Source of the DNA: Brevibacterium sp.
GTDB lineage: Bacteria > Actinomycetota > Actinomycetes > Actinomycetales > Brevibacteriaceae
Direction: 5' to 3'
Assembly: GCF_031179145.1 (NCBI RefSeq)
Contig: NZ_JAPSIB010000008.1
Coordinates: 65,287-129,286, forward strand
DNA length: 64,000 nt
The notes under the pieces are model-generated. The model was given only the letters and a program-made list of their open reading frames with translations, was not told the DNA's origin and did not search any database. Positions 1-8,982 of this stretch are shown piece by piece (the stretch's first letter is position 1; each line of letters opens with the position of its first letter). Made by a program: the position numbers and the translations under genes.

Positions 1-1
1 G

Positions 2-661
2 TCCTTCGTCCTCATGCTCCTCGCCGGCGTCATCTCGGTGCCGCTGGGCATCGCGATCGGCGTCTGGTCGGCGCTGCACCGCGGGCGCCGCCGAGACCAG
101 GCGACGACGATGGTCTCGCTCATCCTCGCCTCGATGCCGGAGTTCGTCATCGGCATCGGCCTCATCGCGCTGTTCGCCACCTCGGTGTTCCAGTTCCTGC
201 CTGCCGTGACCCTGGCGCCGCCCGGCGAACCCGTGTGGAACCTGCCGTTGCAGCTGGTCCTGCCCACGCTCACCCTGGTCCTCGTCGTCACCCCCTACAT
301 CGTGCGGATGATGCGAGCGACGATGATCGAGGTCCTCGACTCCGGTTATGTGGAGATGGCGCGCCTCAAAGGTGTGCCCGAACAGCGGGTGATCATGCGC
401 CATGCCCTGCCCCATGCACTCGGCCCCGTGGCACAGGTCGTCGCCATCCAGCTGGCCTGGCTGGCCGGCGGCGTGGTCGTCGTCGAGTTCCTGTTCCGCT
501 ACCCGGGTCTGGGTCAGGCCCTCATCGACGCCGTGACCTACCGCGACGTGCAGGTCGTCCAGGCGATCTCGATGCTCGTCGCCGCCGTCTACGTCGTCGT
601 CAACCTCGCCGCCGACGTCGTCGGCATCCTCACCAACCCGAAACTGAGGAGTGCAGCATGA
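2..661 (+). CDS. ABC importer permease (DppB/OppB type), 5' truncated
   Basis: Inner-membrane permease of a peptide/nickel/opine-type ABC importer. The reading frame is open to the left window edge, so the true start and the first membrane segments lie outside. The visible 219 codons carry several hydrophobic segments and the cytoplasmic EAA loop (around nt 350-420, 'EMARLKGVPEQRVI'), which docks on the ATPase. The end (KLRSAA, TGA) overlaps the ATG of the next permease by 4 nt (ATGA), so the pair is translationally coupled. The substrate cannot be read from the permease; the solute-binding protein is probably upstream, outside the window. Confidence 0.9.
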   Translation, partial: SFVLMLLAGVISVPLGIAIGVWSALHRGRRRDQATTMVSLILASMPEFVIGIGLIALFATSVFQFLPAVTLAPPGEPVWNLPLQLVLPTLTLVLVVTPYIVRMMRATMIEVLDSGYVEMARLKGVPEQRVIMRHALPHALGPVAQVVAIQLAWLAGGVVVVEFLFRYPGLGQALIDAVTYRDVQVVQAISMLVAAVYVVVNLAADVVGILTNPKLRSAA

Positions 662-1608
662 CCAAGCACACCGCGACCGACACCGCTGCCGGAGGCCCCG
701 GGGCGGTCCCCGCGATGGAAGAGGGCCTGGCGCTCGCCTCGGCGGAGGTGCCGAAGGAGTCGCAGACGACGTACCGTCCGTTCTTCAAGCGGGTGCTCGC
801 GCAGAAACAGGGCCGGATCGGCTTGACGATCACCGTCGTCGTCCTGGCCTTCGCCATCTTCGGGCCGCTCCTGCTGCCGTGGGCGACGGGGAACACCGCA
901 ACGGAGTTCGTCGCCAAGCCCTTCAGCGAGTACGGGATCTTCGGCTCCGACAACCTCGGCCGGGACGTGCTCAGCCGGTTCCTCGCCGGCGGTCTCACGC
1001 TCTTCGTCTACGCCCTGCTCGCCACGGTCCTGGGCATGGTGCTCGGCACGATCATCGGGATGATCGCCGCTTACACCGGGGGAGTCCTCGATTCGATCAT
1101 CATGCGCCTCAACGACGTCATCCTCGCCATCCCGCAGCTCGTGTTCGCGCTGCTGGCGATCACGGTCCTCGGGCCGCAGGGATGGGTGCTCGTCACCGTC
1201 ATCGGCATCACCCACGCTCCGCGCATCGCCCGCGTGGCACGCTCGGCGACCCTCGGGGTGATCACGGAGGACTACATCCTCGCCGCCGAGATGTACGCGG
1301 TGCCGCGCTGGAAGATCATCGTCCGTGAGCTGCTGCCCAACATCACCGGACCTCTGAGCGTCGAGGCCGGTCTGCGTCTGACCTACTCGATCGGCTACAT
1401 CGCCTCGCTGTCGTTCCTCGGTCTCGGCCTGCAGCCGCCCGCCGCCGACTGGGGTCTGATGATCAACGAGAACCGGATCGCGCTGAGCGTCCAGCCCTGG
1501 GGCGTGCTGCTCCCGGTCTTCGCCATCGCCGTGCTCACCATCGGCACCAACCTGCTCGCGGACTCCTTCGCCCGGGCGGTCGCCTCGACCTCAGTGGAGA
1601 ACACATGA
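658..1608 (+). CDS. ABC importer permease (DppC/OppC type)
   Basis: Second permease (316 aa) of the same peptide-type importer. The start is the ATG in the ATGA overlap with the upstream permease; the frame is open further upstream, but that part is a shadow of gene 1. The N-terminal ~55 residues are cytoplasmic, then follow the OppC-type first membrane helix (around residues 60-80), a periplasmic stretch with the family motif 'GSDNLGRDVLSR' and five further helices. The EAA loop 'AAEMYAVPRWKII' lies near residue 210. The stop overlaps the ATPase start by 4 nt. It should form a heterodimeric pore with the upstream permease. Confidence 0.93.
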   Translation: MTKHTATDTAAGGPGAVPAMEEGLALASAEVPKESQTTYRPFFKRVLAQKQGRIGLTITVVVLAFAIFGPLLLPWATGNTATEFVAKPFSEYGIFGSDNLGRDVLSRFLAGGLTLFVYALLATVLGMVLGTIIGMIAAYTGGVLDSIIMRLNDVILAIPQLVFALLAITVLGPQGWVLVTVIGITHAPRIARVARSATLGVITEDYILAAEMYAVPRWKIIVRELLPNITGPLSVEAGLRLTYSIGYIASLSFLGLGLQPPAADWGLMINENRIALSVQPWGVLLPVFAIAVLTIGTNLLADSFARAVASTSVENT

Positions 1609-3383
1609 CCACGAACCCGACCACCACAGACACCGTCACCGAGGCGGGCGATCATTCCGTCGTCCTCCGGCTGACCGACCTGCGGATCTCGACGAATGCC
1701 GACGACGAGATCCTCCACGGGGTCAGCTTCGCTCTCAAACGCGGGGAGATCCTCGGCCTCGTCGGCGAGTCCGGATCCGGCAAGACCACGGCGGGCCTGG
1801 CCTGCATGGGGCACTTCCGGGAGGGGCTGAGATACTCGTCGGGGTCGGTGAGCCTGTGGCCGCGCGGCGATGAGAACGCCGTCGAGATCGTCGCACTCGA
1901 CGAGGTGGCCGTCCGGGCCCTGCGCGGCTCCCGGATCGCCTACATCCCCCAGGACCCCGCGCTCTCGCTCAACCCCGCGATGCGGGTGGGCGAGCAGATC
2001 AGGGAGGTCCTCGACATCCACGGCTTCGGCAGCTCCGAATCCGAGCGGAGCGCCCGGGTCGCCGAGGTGCTCGGTGACGTCGGTCTGCCCGGGGACAAGG
2101 CGTACCAGAAGCGGTGGCCGCACCAGCTCTCGGGCGGCCAGCAGCAGCGCATCGGCATCGCCATGGCCTTCGCGATGTACCCCGACGTGCTCATCCTCGA
2201 TGAGCCGACCACAGGTCTCGACGTCTCCACCCAGGCGGTCGTGCTCGACACGATCCGGCGGATGACGGTGGCCAACGATGTCGCCGGCCTCTACATCACC
2301 CATGACCTCGCGGTGATCCGCGAGATCTCCGACCGGGTGGCCGTGATGCTGCGCGGCGACCTCGTCGAAGAGGGACCTGTCGCCGGGGTGCTCGAGAACC
2401 CGCAGCACGAGTACACGCAGATGCTCATGTCCGCCGTGCCCGACCTCGCCGGCCGCAAGACCATCGGCGCTGGCGCCGTCGAAGGGTCCGGCGGGATGAC
2501 CGCGGCGGGGGCAACGGCGGTTACGAAGGAGGAAGCCACCTCGGCGGAGGACTCCCCGGACGATGGGACGTCGGACAAGGACACCTCGAACAAGGACACC
2601 TCGGGTGAGCGCACCACGACGATCCTGATGGACTCGCCGCTGCTGCAGGCTAAGGACGTGGCGCTGGCCTATGGGAAGGCGCAGATCCTCGACGGCATCA
2701 ACCTCACTCTCAACCCGGGGGAGTGCACGATGCTCCTCGGCGAATCCGGGTCCGGCAAGACGACCCTGTCGCGCTGCATCGCGGGTCTTAACGACGACTA
2801 CTCGGGGCAGGTGCAGCTGTGGGGTGAGACGATGGCGCCCTCGACGAGGAAGCGGACGAACGAGCAGCGGGTGGGCGTGCAGTACGTGTTCCAGTCGCCG
2901 TTCTCCTCGCTCAATCCGAGGCGGTCGATCGGGCAGTCGCTGTCGGTCCCGCTGGAGATGAGCGGCGAGGACAATGCCGCAGCTCGCAAGGCCAAGGTCG
3001 AGGATGCGCTCGACGCAGTGCGGCTGGGGCGCAGCTTCTATCACCGGCGGCCCGGCGACCTCTCCGGCGGTGAGCGGCAGCGCGCAGCGATCGCCCGGGC
3101 TCTGGTGAATGCGCCGTCGGTGCTCGTGTGCGATGAGATCACCTCGGCGCTCGACGTCAGCGTGCAGGCGTCGATCATCGCGCTGCTGCGGACCCTGCGG
3201 CAGGAGCGGGACCTGGCGATGCTGTTCGTCACCCACAACATCGCGCTGTCGCGGCACGTCGCGGACAACCTCGCGGTGCTCAACAAGGGCAAGATTGTCG
3301 ACTACGGACCCACCGGCGAGGTGCTGGAGAACCCGACGCACGAATACACTCGGGAGCTCATCAACGACGTGCCGAAATTCTGA
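1605..3383 (+). CDS. Fused double ATPase of peptide-type ABC importer (DppD-DppF)
   Basis: 592-aa protein with two complete ABC ATPase domains that in many bacteria are separate proteins. Domain 1 has Walker A (GESGSGKTT, ~residue 53), the signature LSGGQQQR (~175) and Walker B (LILDEPTTGLD, ~196). Domain 2 has Walker A (~378), LSGGERQR (~486) and Walker B (VLVCDEITSALD, ~506). Each is followed by the OppD/F C-terminal segment ('ENPQHEYTQ', 'ENPTHEYTR'). The linker (~290-345) is low-complexity, rich in Ser, Thr, Asp and Lys, with the near-repeat 'SDKDTSNKDTSGE'. It is coupled to the permeases by a 4-nt overlap and is the last visible operon gene. Both sites look catalytically competent. Confidence 0.94.
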   Translation: MTTNPTTTDTVTEAGDHSVVLRLTDLRISTNADDEILHGVSFALKRGEILGLVGESGSGKTTAGLACMGHFREGLRYSSGSVSLWPRGDENAVEIVALDEVAVRALRGSRIAYIPQDPALSLNPAMRVGEQIREVLDIHGFGSSESERSARVAEVLGDVGLPGDKAYQKRWPHQLSGGQQQRIGIAMAFAMYPDVLILDEPTTGLDVSTQAVVLDTIRRMTVANDVAGLYITHDLAVIREISDRVAVMLRGDLVEEGPVAGVLENPQHEYTQMLMSAVPDLAGRKTIGAGAVEGSGGMTAAGATAVTKEEATSAEDSPDDGTSDKDTSNKDTSGERTTTILMDSPLLQAKDVALAYGKAQILDGINLTLNPGECTMLLGESGSGKTTLSRCIAGLNDDYSGQVQLWGETMAPSTRKRTNEQRVGVQYVFQSPFSSLNPRRSIGQSLSVPLEMSGEDNAAARKAKVEDALDAVRLGRSFYHRRPGDLSGGERQRAAIARALVNAPSVLVCDEITSALDVSVQASIIALLRTLRQERDLAMLFVTHNIALSRHVADNLAVLNKGKIVDYGPTGEVLENPTHEYTRELINDVPKF

Positions 3384-3429
3384 GGGGTTGGCGCGGGCCT
3401 GCGTGGCATCGTGTTGTGCTCGCCGTCAT

Positions 3430-3456
3430 GGTGCGATTAGGGACTCCGTTCGCACC
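3430..3456 (+). terminator. Weak hairpin after the ABC importer operon
   Basis: A 7-bp perfect stem GGTGCGA / TCGCACC with a 13-nt loop lies 47 nt after the ATPase stop. There is no T-run after it, as is common for actinobacterial terminators. It is suggestive only. Confidence 0.35.
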
Positions 3457-3499
3457 GGACCGGTCGGCACCAGCGTCCAGCGTGTGAGGAGATGTTTGC

Positions 3500-4138
3500 A
3501 TGGGACCTGCGCCAACGCCACTCGACATCGAGTACCCGTTCACCGGCCGATGGCTCGTGCAGAACAGTCCGGCCGATCAGGTGCCGAGCCACGGGACGGC
3601 AGCATTCGCGAGCTCATACGCCATCGACTTCGTCCCTGTCGACAGCACGGGAGGGACAGCCCCATTGACGTTCTCCTCTCTCGTGCGCCCTGAGCCACCG
3701 GACAGGTTTCCCGGGTTTGGGCGCCCGCTGCTGGCTCCGGCTGCGGGGACCATCATTGCTGCCCACGATGAGGAGCCCGACCACGCCGCTCACCGCGGCC
3801 TGCCCTCGATCACGTATATGCTCACGCAGCAGAGACGAGCCCGAGCAGGCTGGTTGGAACTGGCCGGCAATCACGTGTTCATCGAACACAAAGGTGTCAT
3901 CGTCGCACTCTGCCATCTGCGCAGCGGCAGTGTTCAGGTGCGGCCGGGGGAGAAAGTGCGGGTCGGTGACCCGGTCGGCCGGTGTGGGAACTCCGGCAAC
4001 TCCACCGAGCCCCACGTGCATGTGCAGGTGCTCGACAGTCCTGATGTCGCTTACGCCCGCGCTGTGCCGCTGACGTTCCGAGGAGTTCTGCCGCGCAATG
4101 GGGAGATCGTCGACGTCGACCATCATCGGCACGATTGA
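3500..4138 (+). CDS. M23-family (LytM-like) peptidase domain protein
   Basis: 212-aa protein with the fold signature of M23 zinc peptidases. A conserved His (~residue 31, 'HGTAAF') precedes an Asp (~43, 'YAIDFVP'), and a C-terminal HxH occurs in 'PHVHVQ' (~171). The intervening 'GNHVFIEHKGVIVALCHLRSGSV' region with 'V..GDPVGRCGNSGNS' is typical of the family's beta sheet. There is no signal peptide or membrane segment, so it is probably cytoplasmic, or exported by another route, and its substrate may not be peptidoglycan. The ATG is preceded by GAGGAG at a suitable distance. It stands alone between the ABC operon and a small membrane gene. Confidence 0.75.
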   Translation: MGPAPTPLDIEYPFTGRWLVQNSPADQVPSHGTAAFASSYAIDFVPVDSTGGTAPLTFSSLVRPEPPDRFPGFGRPLLAPAAGTIIAAHDEEPDHAAHRGLPSITYMLTQQRRARAGWLELAGNHVFIEHKGVIVALCHLRSGSVQVRPGEKVRVGDPVGRCGNSGNSTEPHVHVQVLDSPDVAYARAVPLTFRGVLPRNGEIVDVDHHRHD

Positions 4139-4237
4139 CACGTGCGACTAGGGCAGTGGTGTCGGACTTGCGGGGACGTCGTCTGAGTCTCGTCGTCCCA
4201 TGGCCTCACGGAGGTTCGATCGGTACATTCGTCAGAT

Positions 4238-4582
4238 ATGGAAGACAGATCTGACGAGCCGCTCGACTCAAGTCGTATCAGTGATCAGCCTGCGCTTCGA
4301 AGCTCCTCCGGCACTGTCTGGATCGTCGCGGGCGGGCTGTTCCTCATCGTCATTGCAGGCGTGCTGGCAACGATCATTGCCTCCGGGGGCCCAGCGATTC
4401 CCTACGCGATCGCCACAATTGCCGTGGCTGGGGGACTGTACCTTGCCTTGCTCATTGCCCGTTTCGCTGTGCGACCGGGGAAGGTCCGCCTGCGGGTCAT
4501 GGCTGTGTCCATGATCGGCATGGCCGTCGTATCGATCATCGGACTCGTGCTGTGTGTCGGAGCCGCCTCGGGCGGGGCCTGA
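4238..4582 (+). CDS. Small membrane protein, unknown function
   Basis: 114-aa protein with an acidic, polar N-terminus (~25 residues) and three hydrophobic helices (about residues 27-50, 54-77 and 83-108), ending in a short Gly/Ala tail. I do not recognise the family; the arrangement resembles small DUF-type actinobacterial membrane proteins. The nearest good ribosome site (GGAGG at ~4211) is ~22 nt before the ATG, which is far, so the start is uncertain. It is transcribed in the direction of the downstream PBP, with a separate promoter candidate between them. Confidence 0.6.
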   Translation: MEDRSDEPLDSSRISDQPALRSSSGTVWIVAGGLFLIVIAGVLATIIASGGPAIPYAIATIAVAGGLYLALLIARFAVRPGKVRLRVMAVSMIGMAVVSIIGLVLCVGAASGGA

Positions 4583-4652
4583 TCAGCCGCCGGTCGATGA
4601 ATGCGCACGCGGAAGTGAACCGTGCTCTCACGGTGCTCCCCGGTCGCAGTCA

Positions 4653-4680
4653 TTGCATCCTCGAAAAGGACAAGTATCCT
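4653..4680 (+). promoter_or_regulatory. Candidate sigma70-type promoter of the PBP gene
   Basis: TTGCAT at 4653-4658 and TATCCT at 4675-4680 are separated by 16 nt. Transcription would start near 4687 and give a ~125-nt untranslated leader, which contains a CCCCGA...TCGGGG hairpin (4684-4712). Confidence 0.45.
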
Positions 4681-4810
4681 GTACCCCGAAACGCCGAGGC
4701 GCCTGCTCGGGGCCTCCGATCACTGAAGGGGCTCCGCTATCCGCTTTCGCACTCATGCTTCTCGTCCACAGTCAGCACCGGCAGGTCCCACTCCGCGGAC
4801 CAGCGCCTTC

Positions 4811-6877
4811 ATGCAGTTCGTCGCTGTGAGCTGCGCCGCCGGGATCCTGGCAGCCGGGATGGCGATTCCCTTCGTGGGGTTCGGAGCCGCGAGCGCCGAG
4901 GCGGGTGTCGACATCTTCAACTCGCTTCCCGCCGAGCTCGATGAGCGGCCGCTCGCGGAGCAGTCGCGGATGTTGGCCGCCGACGGCTCGGAGATCGCCA
5001 CGTTCTATTGGCAGAACCGGCAGGAAGTGGGCTTCGACGACATCTCTCAGGAGATGAAGGACGCCACGGTCGCGGTCGAGGACTATCGCTTCTACCAGCA
5101 TGACGGTGTCGACATGCAGGGCATTGCCCGGGCCGCGGTGAGCAACATGGTCTCCGATTCCACTCAAGGCGGTTCCACGCTGACCCAGCAGTATGTGAAG
5201 AACGTGCTGGCGCAGAACGCGTACGCGGAGGGCGACGAGCAGGGCTATGCCGAGGCGATCCAATCGACCGGCGGTGAGGGCTACGCCCGCAAGGCACGTG
5301 AGGTGAAGCTCGCGGTCGCACTGGAGAACCAGTACGACAAGGACGAGATCCTCCACCGGTATCTCAATATCAACAACTACTCGGGGTCGCCGAACGTCTA
5401 TGGCGTGGAGGCCGCCGCCCAGCGCTACTGGGGAGTGCCTGCCTCCGAACTCAACATCCAGCAGTCGGCCACCTTGGCGGGCATCGTCCAGAATCCCTGG
5501 GCATTCAACCCCGAACGCCACCCCGAGCGCACGCTGGAGCGACGCAACACTGTGCTCGCACTCATGCACCAGCACGGATTCATCGATGATGCCCAGTACG
5601 AGAAGGCACGCAAGACCGGACTGGACCTCGACATCCATGAGACCGGCAACGGCTGCGCAGCCGCAGGGAACAAGGCGTACTTCTGCGACTATGTGCAGCG
5701 CATCATCGAAAACGATGACAGCTTCGGCAAGACCAAGGACGAGAGGCAGCAGCTGCTGCGCCGCGGAGGGCTGACGATCAAGACCAGCCTCGATCCCGAC
5801 ATCCAGGACATCTCGGACAAGGCGGTCAAGGACCGGGTGCCCGTCGACGACGCCTCGCACGCCGGGCATACGTCGGTGACTGTGGAACCGGGCACCGGGC
5901 GAGTCATCGCCATGGCCCAGAACCGTGACTACTCGGCGGGTGAGGCAGAGGACTCCTCCCAGACCCAGATCAACTACAACGTCGGACGCAGCCTCAACGG
6001 CGCCAACGGCTTCCAAGTGGGATCGACGTGGAAGCCGTTCGTGCTCGCCCAATGGCTCAAAGAGGGGCATGGGCTGAACGAGACCGTCGATGCCAACCGC
6101 CGCAGCTATTCCCCGGACTCATGGACGTACGAAGGCTGCCCGTCGATGGGCGGCGAATGGAATCCGCGCAACGCCGAGGATACGAAAGTCAGCTCGTCGA
6201 TGTCGGCTCTCGACGCCACCCGCACCTCGGCGAACACCGGGTACGCGGCCATGGGGAATCAGCTGAACATGTGCGGCATCATGGACAACGCTCAGTCGCT
6301 GGGCGTCAAGTACGGAAGCGGCACCCCCTTGGACGCCGCCCGCGACGACGGCTACATCCCCGCGCTCGGACCCGCTTCGATCCTCGGCACCGTCCAGGTC
6401 GCGCCCATCGACATGGCTGCGGCGTACGCGACCTTCGCCGCTGACGGCGAGTACTGCCGGCCGACCCCCATCGACTCGGTCGCGACCAAGGACGGGAAGA
6501 AAGTCGATGTGCCCTCGGCCGGCTGCCGACAGGCGCTCGACAAGAAGACGGCCCAAGGCGTCGCCTACGTCATGAGCCAGACCTTCAACGGCGGGACCAC
6601 GAAGGATCTGAAGATCGGCGCACCGGCAGCGGCGAAAACCGGGACGACGAACTTCGAGGTGGGGTCGACCTCGCTCGGCGGATACACGCGCTCGCTCTCC
6701 ACGTTCGTCTGGACCGGGGACCCGAAGCGGAACCGTGACTGGCGCAAGGACGGGGCGGGCGCTGTTGACGGGAAGATCTTCGGAGCGACGATCTCCGGCA
6801 AGACCTGGCAGTCGATCATGGGCAAGGCGGTCCGCCACACGGAGGGCAACACGGGTTTCCCCAACCCGGGCACATGA
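4811..6877 (+). CDS. Class A penicillin-binding protein (transglycosylase/transpeptidase)
   Basis: 688-aa bifunctional peptidoglycan synthase. A single N-terminal membrane helix (residues ~3-30) anchors it outside the cytoplasmic membrane. The GT51 glycosyltransferase domain carries 'EDYRFYQHDGVD' (~91) with the catalytic Glu, and 'GGSTLTQQ' (~120). The transpeptidase domain has the SxxK nucleophile motif in 'GSTWKPF' (~404), SAN (~472) and KTGT (~609). The frame is closed by a TGA at 4724, and no other start lies between that and ATG 4811. The ATG lacks an obvious Shine-Dalgarno sequence. The acidic pocket motifs are all intact, so it should be active in wall synthesis. Confidence 0.95.
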   Translation: MQFVAVSCAAGILAAGMAIPFVGFGAASAEAGVDIFNSLPAELDERPLAEQSRMLAADGSEIATFYWQNRQEVGFDDISQEMKDATVAVEDYRFYQHDGVDMQGIARAAVSNMVSDSTQGGSTLTQQYVKNVLAQNAYAEGDEQGYAEAIQSTGGEGYARKAREVKLAVALENQYDKDEILHRYLNINNYSGSPNVYGVEAAAQRYWGVPASELNIQQSATLAGIVQNPWAFNPERHPERTLERRNTVLALMHQHGFIDDAQYEKARKTGLDLDIHETGNGCAAAGNKAYFCDYVQRIIENDDSFGKTKDERQQLLRRGGLTIKTSLDPDIQDISDKAVKDRVPVDDASHAGHTSVTVEPGTGRVIAMAQNRDYSAGEAEDSSQTQINYNVGRSLNGANGFQVGSTWKPFVLAQWLKEGHGLNETVDANRRSYSPDSWTYEGCPSMGGEWNPRNAEDTKVSSSMSALDATRTSANTGYAAMGNQLNMCGIMDNAQSLGVKYGSGTPLDAARDDGYIPALGPASILGTVQVAPIDMAAAYATFAADGEYCRPTPIDSVATKDGKKVDVPSAGCRQALDKKTAQGVAYVMSQTFNGGTTKDLKIGAPAAAKTGTTNFEVGSTSLGGYTRSLSTFVWTGDPKRNRDWRKDGAGAVDGKIFGATISGKTWQSIMGKAVRHTEGNTGFPNPGT

Positions 6878-6973
6878 GCGCAGGTTCCGGGGAGAGCACA
6901 GCGGTTGGCTAGGATGGCAGTCTGGCAAGGTCCCTGGACGGGAACGGGCATCAGCGGACAGGTGTGAGGACGA

Positions 6974-8185
6974 GTGGAGCAGCTGCAAGTGTCGTCGAAC
7001 GACGAGCGTGCCGGCGAGGCGCTGCCCGCTCATGTCCGCACAGCCGTCATCGAGACATTCGACCGGCACGCGGCCCAGTGCCGGGGTGGGATGCAGTTCA
7101 GCGTCTACCGCGCAGGTGAACCGGTCCTACGGCTGTGCGCCGGCGTCGCAGGAGTGCGCGGGGACACCTCGGCGCGGTCCTGGGGTCCGGACACTCTGGC
7201 AGTGGTCTTCTCCGGAACCAAGGGGCTCGTCGCCACGATCGCCGCGATGGCTGTCGGGGCACAGCTTCTAGACGTCGAGGCCCCCGTGAGCAGATACTGG
7301 CCGGAGTTCGCGGCCGCGGGCAAGGAATCGGTGACCGTCGCCCACGTGCTCTCCCACACGGTCGGGCTGCCCTACGTCGATCCCGATCCCTCACTCGACG
7401 CCCAGAACCGTCCCCGAGAGGGGGAGGGGAAGTGGGCGTTCCTCGACTCGCGGGCGATGGCTGCGATCCTCGCCGGCCAGCGGCCGCAGTGGGAACCGGG
7501 AACGGCGATCGCCTACCACGGTGTGACCTACGGATACCTGATGTCCGAGATCATCCTCCGCGCCACGGGCCGCAGCGTCGCCCAGTGGCTGCGGGAGGAC
7601 CTGGCCGAACCGTTCGGCCTCGACCTCCACCTGGGCCTGGTCGCAGAGGATGAGGACCGGGTCGCCCCGATCATCCAAGCACCGGGGTACAGGGTCGCTC
7701 CGCAGGTCACCGACCCGCAGCGCCGCGACGTCATCGACCGGATGTACGCCTCACTGCTGTCGCCGAGCCTGCTGATGAACTCTCGGGAGTTCCACGCCGG
7801 CGAGCTTGCGGCAGGAGGCGCGATCGCCACTGCCGACGCGATGGCGAAACTCTACTCACTGCTGGTGACGCCCGGTCACCTCGGCGGGGGCATCGTGGCA
7901 ACGGAGGCTCTTGAAGTCGCCACGAGCCCGCGCGCCTCCGGGACCGACTGCCTCACCGACCGGCCGCTGGACTTCGGTCTCGGCTACGAACTCGCCGAAC
8001 CGACGGGCACGTACGGACCGGTGAGCAGGGCGTTCGGCCACTCCGGTGCCGGCGGCAGCATCCACGGGGCGTGGCCGGAGCATGGTCTGGGGTTCTCGTT
8101 CCTCACCAACGAGATGCTCAGCGACGCCGCCGACCGGCGGGCGAAGGACCTCCTCGAGGCGCTCGCCGGAATGCGGACATCATGA
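6974..8185 (+). CDS. Serine beta-lactamase-fold hydrolase (esterase EstB / class C-like)
   Basis: 403-aa protein of the beta-lactamase/D-Ala-D-Ala carboxypeptidase-fold family (Pfam Beta-lactamase). The SxxK motif is 'SGTK' (~residue 79), the Tyr motif lies in 'YHGVTYGY' (~180), and the third motif is 'HSGAGGS' (~355) in place of KTG, which is typical of esterase-type members such as EstB. There is no signal peptide, so a cytoplasmic esterase is more likely than a true beta-lactamase. The start is GTG with GAGGA 4 nt upstream. Its stop overlaps the next start by 4 nt, so the two are coupled. Confidence 0.85.
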   Translation: MEQLQVSSNDERAGEALPAHVRTAVIETFDRHAAQCRGGMQFSVYRAGEPVLRLCAGVAGVRGDTSARSWGPDTLAVVFSGTKGLVATIAAMAVGAQLLDVEAPVSRYWPEFAAAGKESVTVAHVLSHTVGLPYVDPDPSLDAQNRPREGEGKWAFLDSRAMAAILAGQRPQWEPGTAIAYHGVTYGYLMSEIILRATGRSVAQWLREDLAEPFGLDLHLGLVAEDEDRVAPIIQAPGYRVAPQVTDPQRRDVIDRMYASLLSPSLLMNSREFHAGELAAGGAIATADAMAKLYSLLVTPGHLGGGIVATEALEVATSPRASGTDCLTDRPLDFGLGYELAEPTGTYGPVSRAFGHSGAGGSIHGAWPEHGLGFSFLTNEMLSDAADRRAKDLLEALAGMRTS

Positions 8186-8871
8186 CCGAGCAGATGCGCA
8201 GGCACGAACACGACCACGAGATTCCCTGGTCACTGCCCATTGTGGTCCGGCGATCCAAGACTCGGCTCTCCCGACACATCGACGTGCTCGAAGCCACGGC
8301 CCGTGCCGTCGTCACCTTCCTCGACGACTCCCGCGCTCAGCCCGGAGGGGAGTGGTACGAGGCCCTCGAGCATTGGCGCGATGGCGCGATCCGCAAAGTC
8401 GTGCGCCGCGGAGACGGCAAGCAGTTCGCCGACGCGCAGGCGCTCGGCTGCATCACCGTCACCCACGGAGGCACCGACGACTGCGCCCCCGCCGAGGTGC
8501 TCGTGTTCCCGCCCGGGCCCGTGCGGCCCCTGCCGAGGGAACTGGCGAAGCTGCAGGTGGGAGGGACGGAGTTCCCCGACGAAGGGGAAAGTGCGACTCC
8601 TGTCGCCGAGGCGGTCGTGACGATCGAGGTGACGCCCCTGGAGACCCTGACGACGGGCAAGGCCGCCGCGCAGTGCGGTCACGCCGCTCAGTTGGCCTAT
8701 GAGCAGATGCCCGCCGAGGTGCGTGCCCGCTGGCGCGACTCCGGCTTCAGCACTCGGGTGGTGACCGCAACGCGGGAGTCCTGGGCCGTGAATGCGCGGC
8801 CGGTGAGCGTCACCGATGCCGGCTTCACCGAGGTGGACGGACCGACGGAGACCACCCGCGCGTGGTGGTGA
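8182..8871 (+). CDS. PTH2-like domain protein (peptidyl-tRNA hydrolase II family)
   Basis: 229-aa protein. The C-terminal half (~residues 135-215) has the hallmark of the archaeal/eukaryotic peptidyl-tRNA hydrolase type II family: 'LTTGKAAAQCGHAAQLAY' with the conserved Lys, Gln, Cys, His and Ala. The N-terminal ~130 residues are not recognised; they include a helical region with Arg and Trp ('EWYEALEHWRDGAIRKV'). It could release peptides from peptidyl-tRNA, but bacteria already carry Pth1, so the cellular role is unknown. It starts in an ATGA overlap with the hydrolase gene. Confidence 0.75.
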   Translation: MTEQMRRHEHDHEIPWSLPIVVRRSKTRLSRHIDVLEATARAVVTFLDDSRAQPGGEWYEALEHWRDGAIRKVVRRGDGKQFADAQALGCITVTHGGTDDCAPAEVLVFPPGPVRPLPRELAKLQVGGTEFPDEGESATPVAEAVVTIEVTPLETLTTGKAAAQCGHAAQLAYEQMPAEVRARWRDSGFSTRVVTATRESWAVNARPVSVTDAGFTEVDGPTETTRAWW

Positions 8872-8896
8872 AGGTGCGGCACTGGTGCTGTGCGGA

Positions 8897-8940
8897 CGGT
8901 CCTCGTGACAGAGGGGCGGTCCTCGTGCTGAAGGGACGGT
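8897..8940 (+). repeat. 20-bp tandem repeat upstream of the FUSC gene
   Basis: CGGTCCTCGTG occurs at 8897 and 8917, and a third CGGT at 8937, an exact 20-bp period (about 15 of 20 positions identical between the first two units). The block ends at a possible -10 (TACAGT, 8940-8945) about 40 bp before the FUSC start. Confidence 0.5.
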
Positions 8941-8982
8941 ACAGTATCACCGTGCCTTCTCCTCTTCATTCGTGCCGGTGCG

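Noticed and set aside
1395..3341. Long reverse-strand frame opposite the ABC ATPase gene
   Set aside because: Its product is Arg/His/Asp-rich with no family features and mirrors the codon periodicity of the ATPase gene; a high-GC shadow frame.
4554..4829. Possible upstream gene or leader peptide overlapping the PBP start
   Set aside because: Product is Pro/Ser/Arg-rich with one short hydrophobic patch; the region is better explained as the PBP promoter and untranslated leader.
4772..6070. 432-codon reverse frame opposite the PBP gene
   Set aside because: No recognisable domain; the sense strand carries all PBP motifs.
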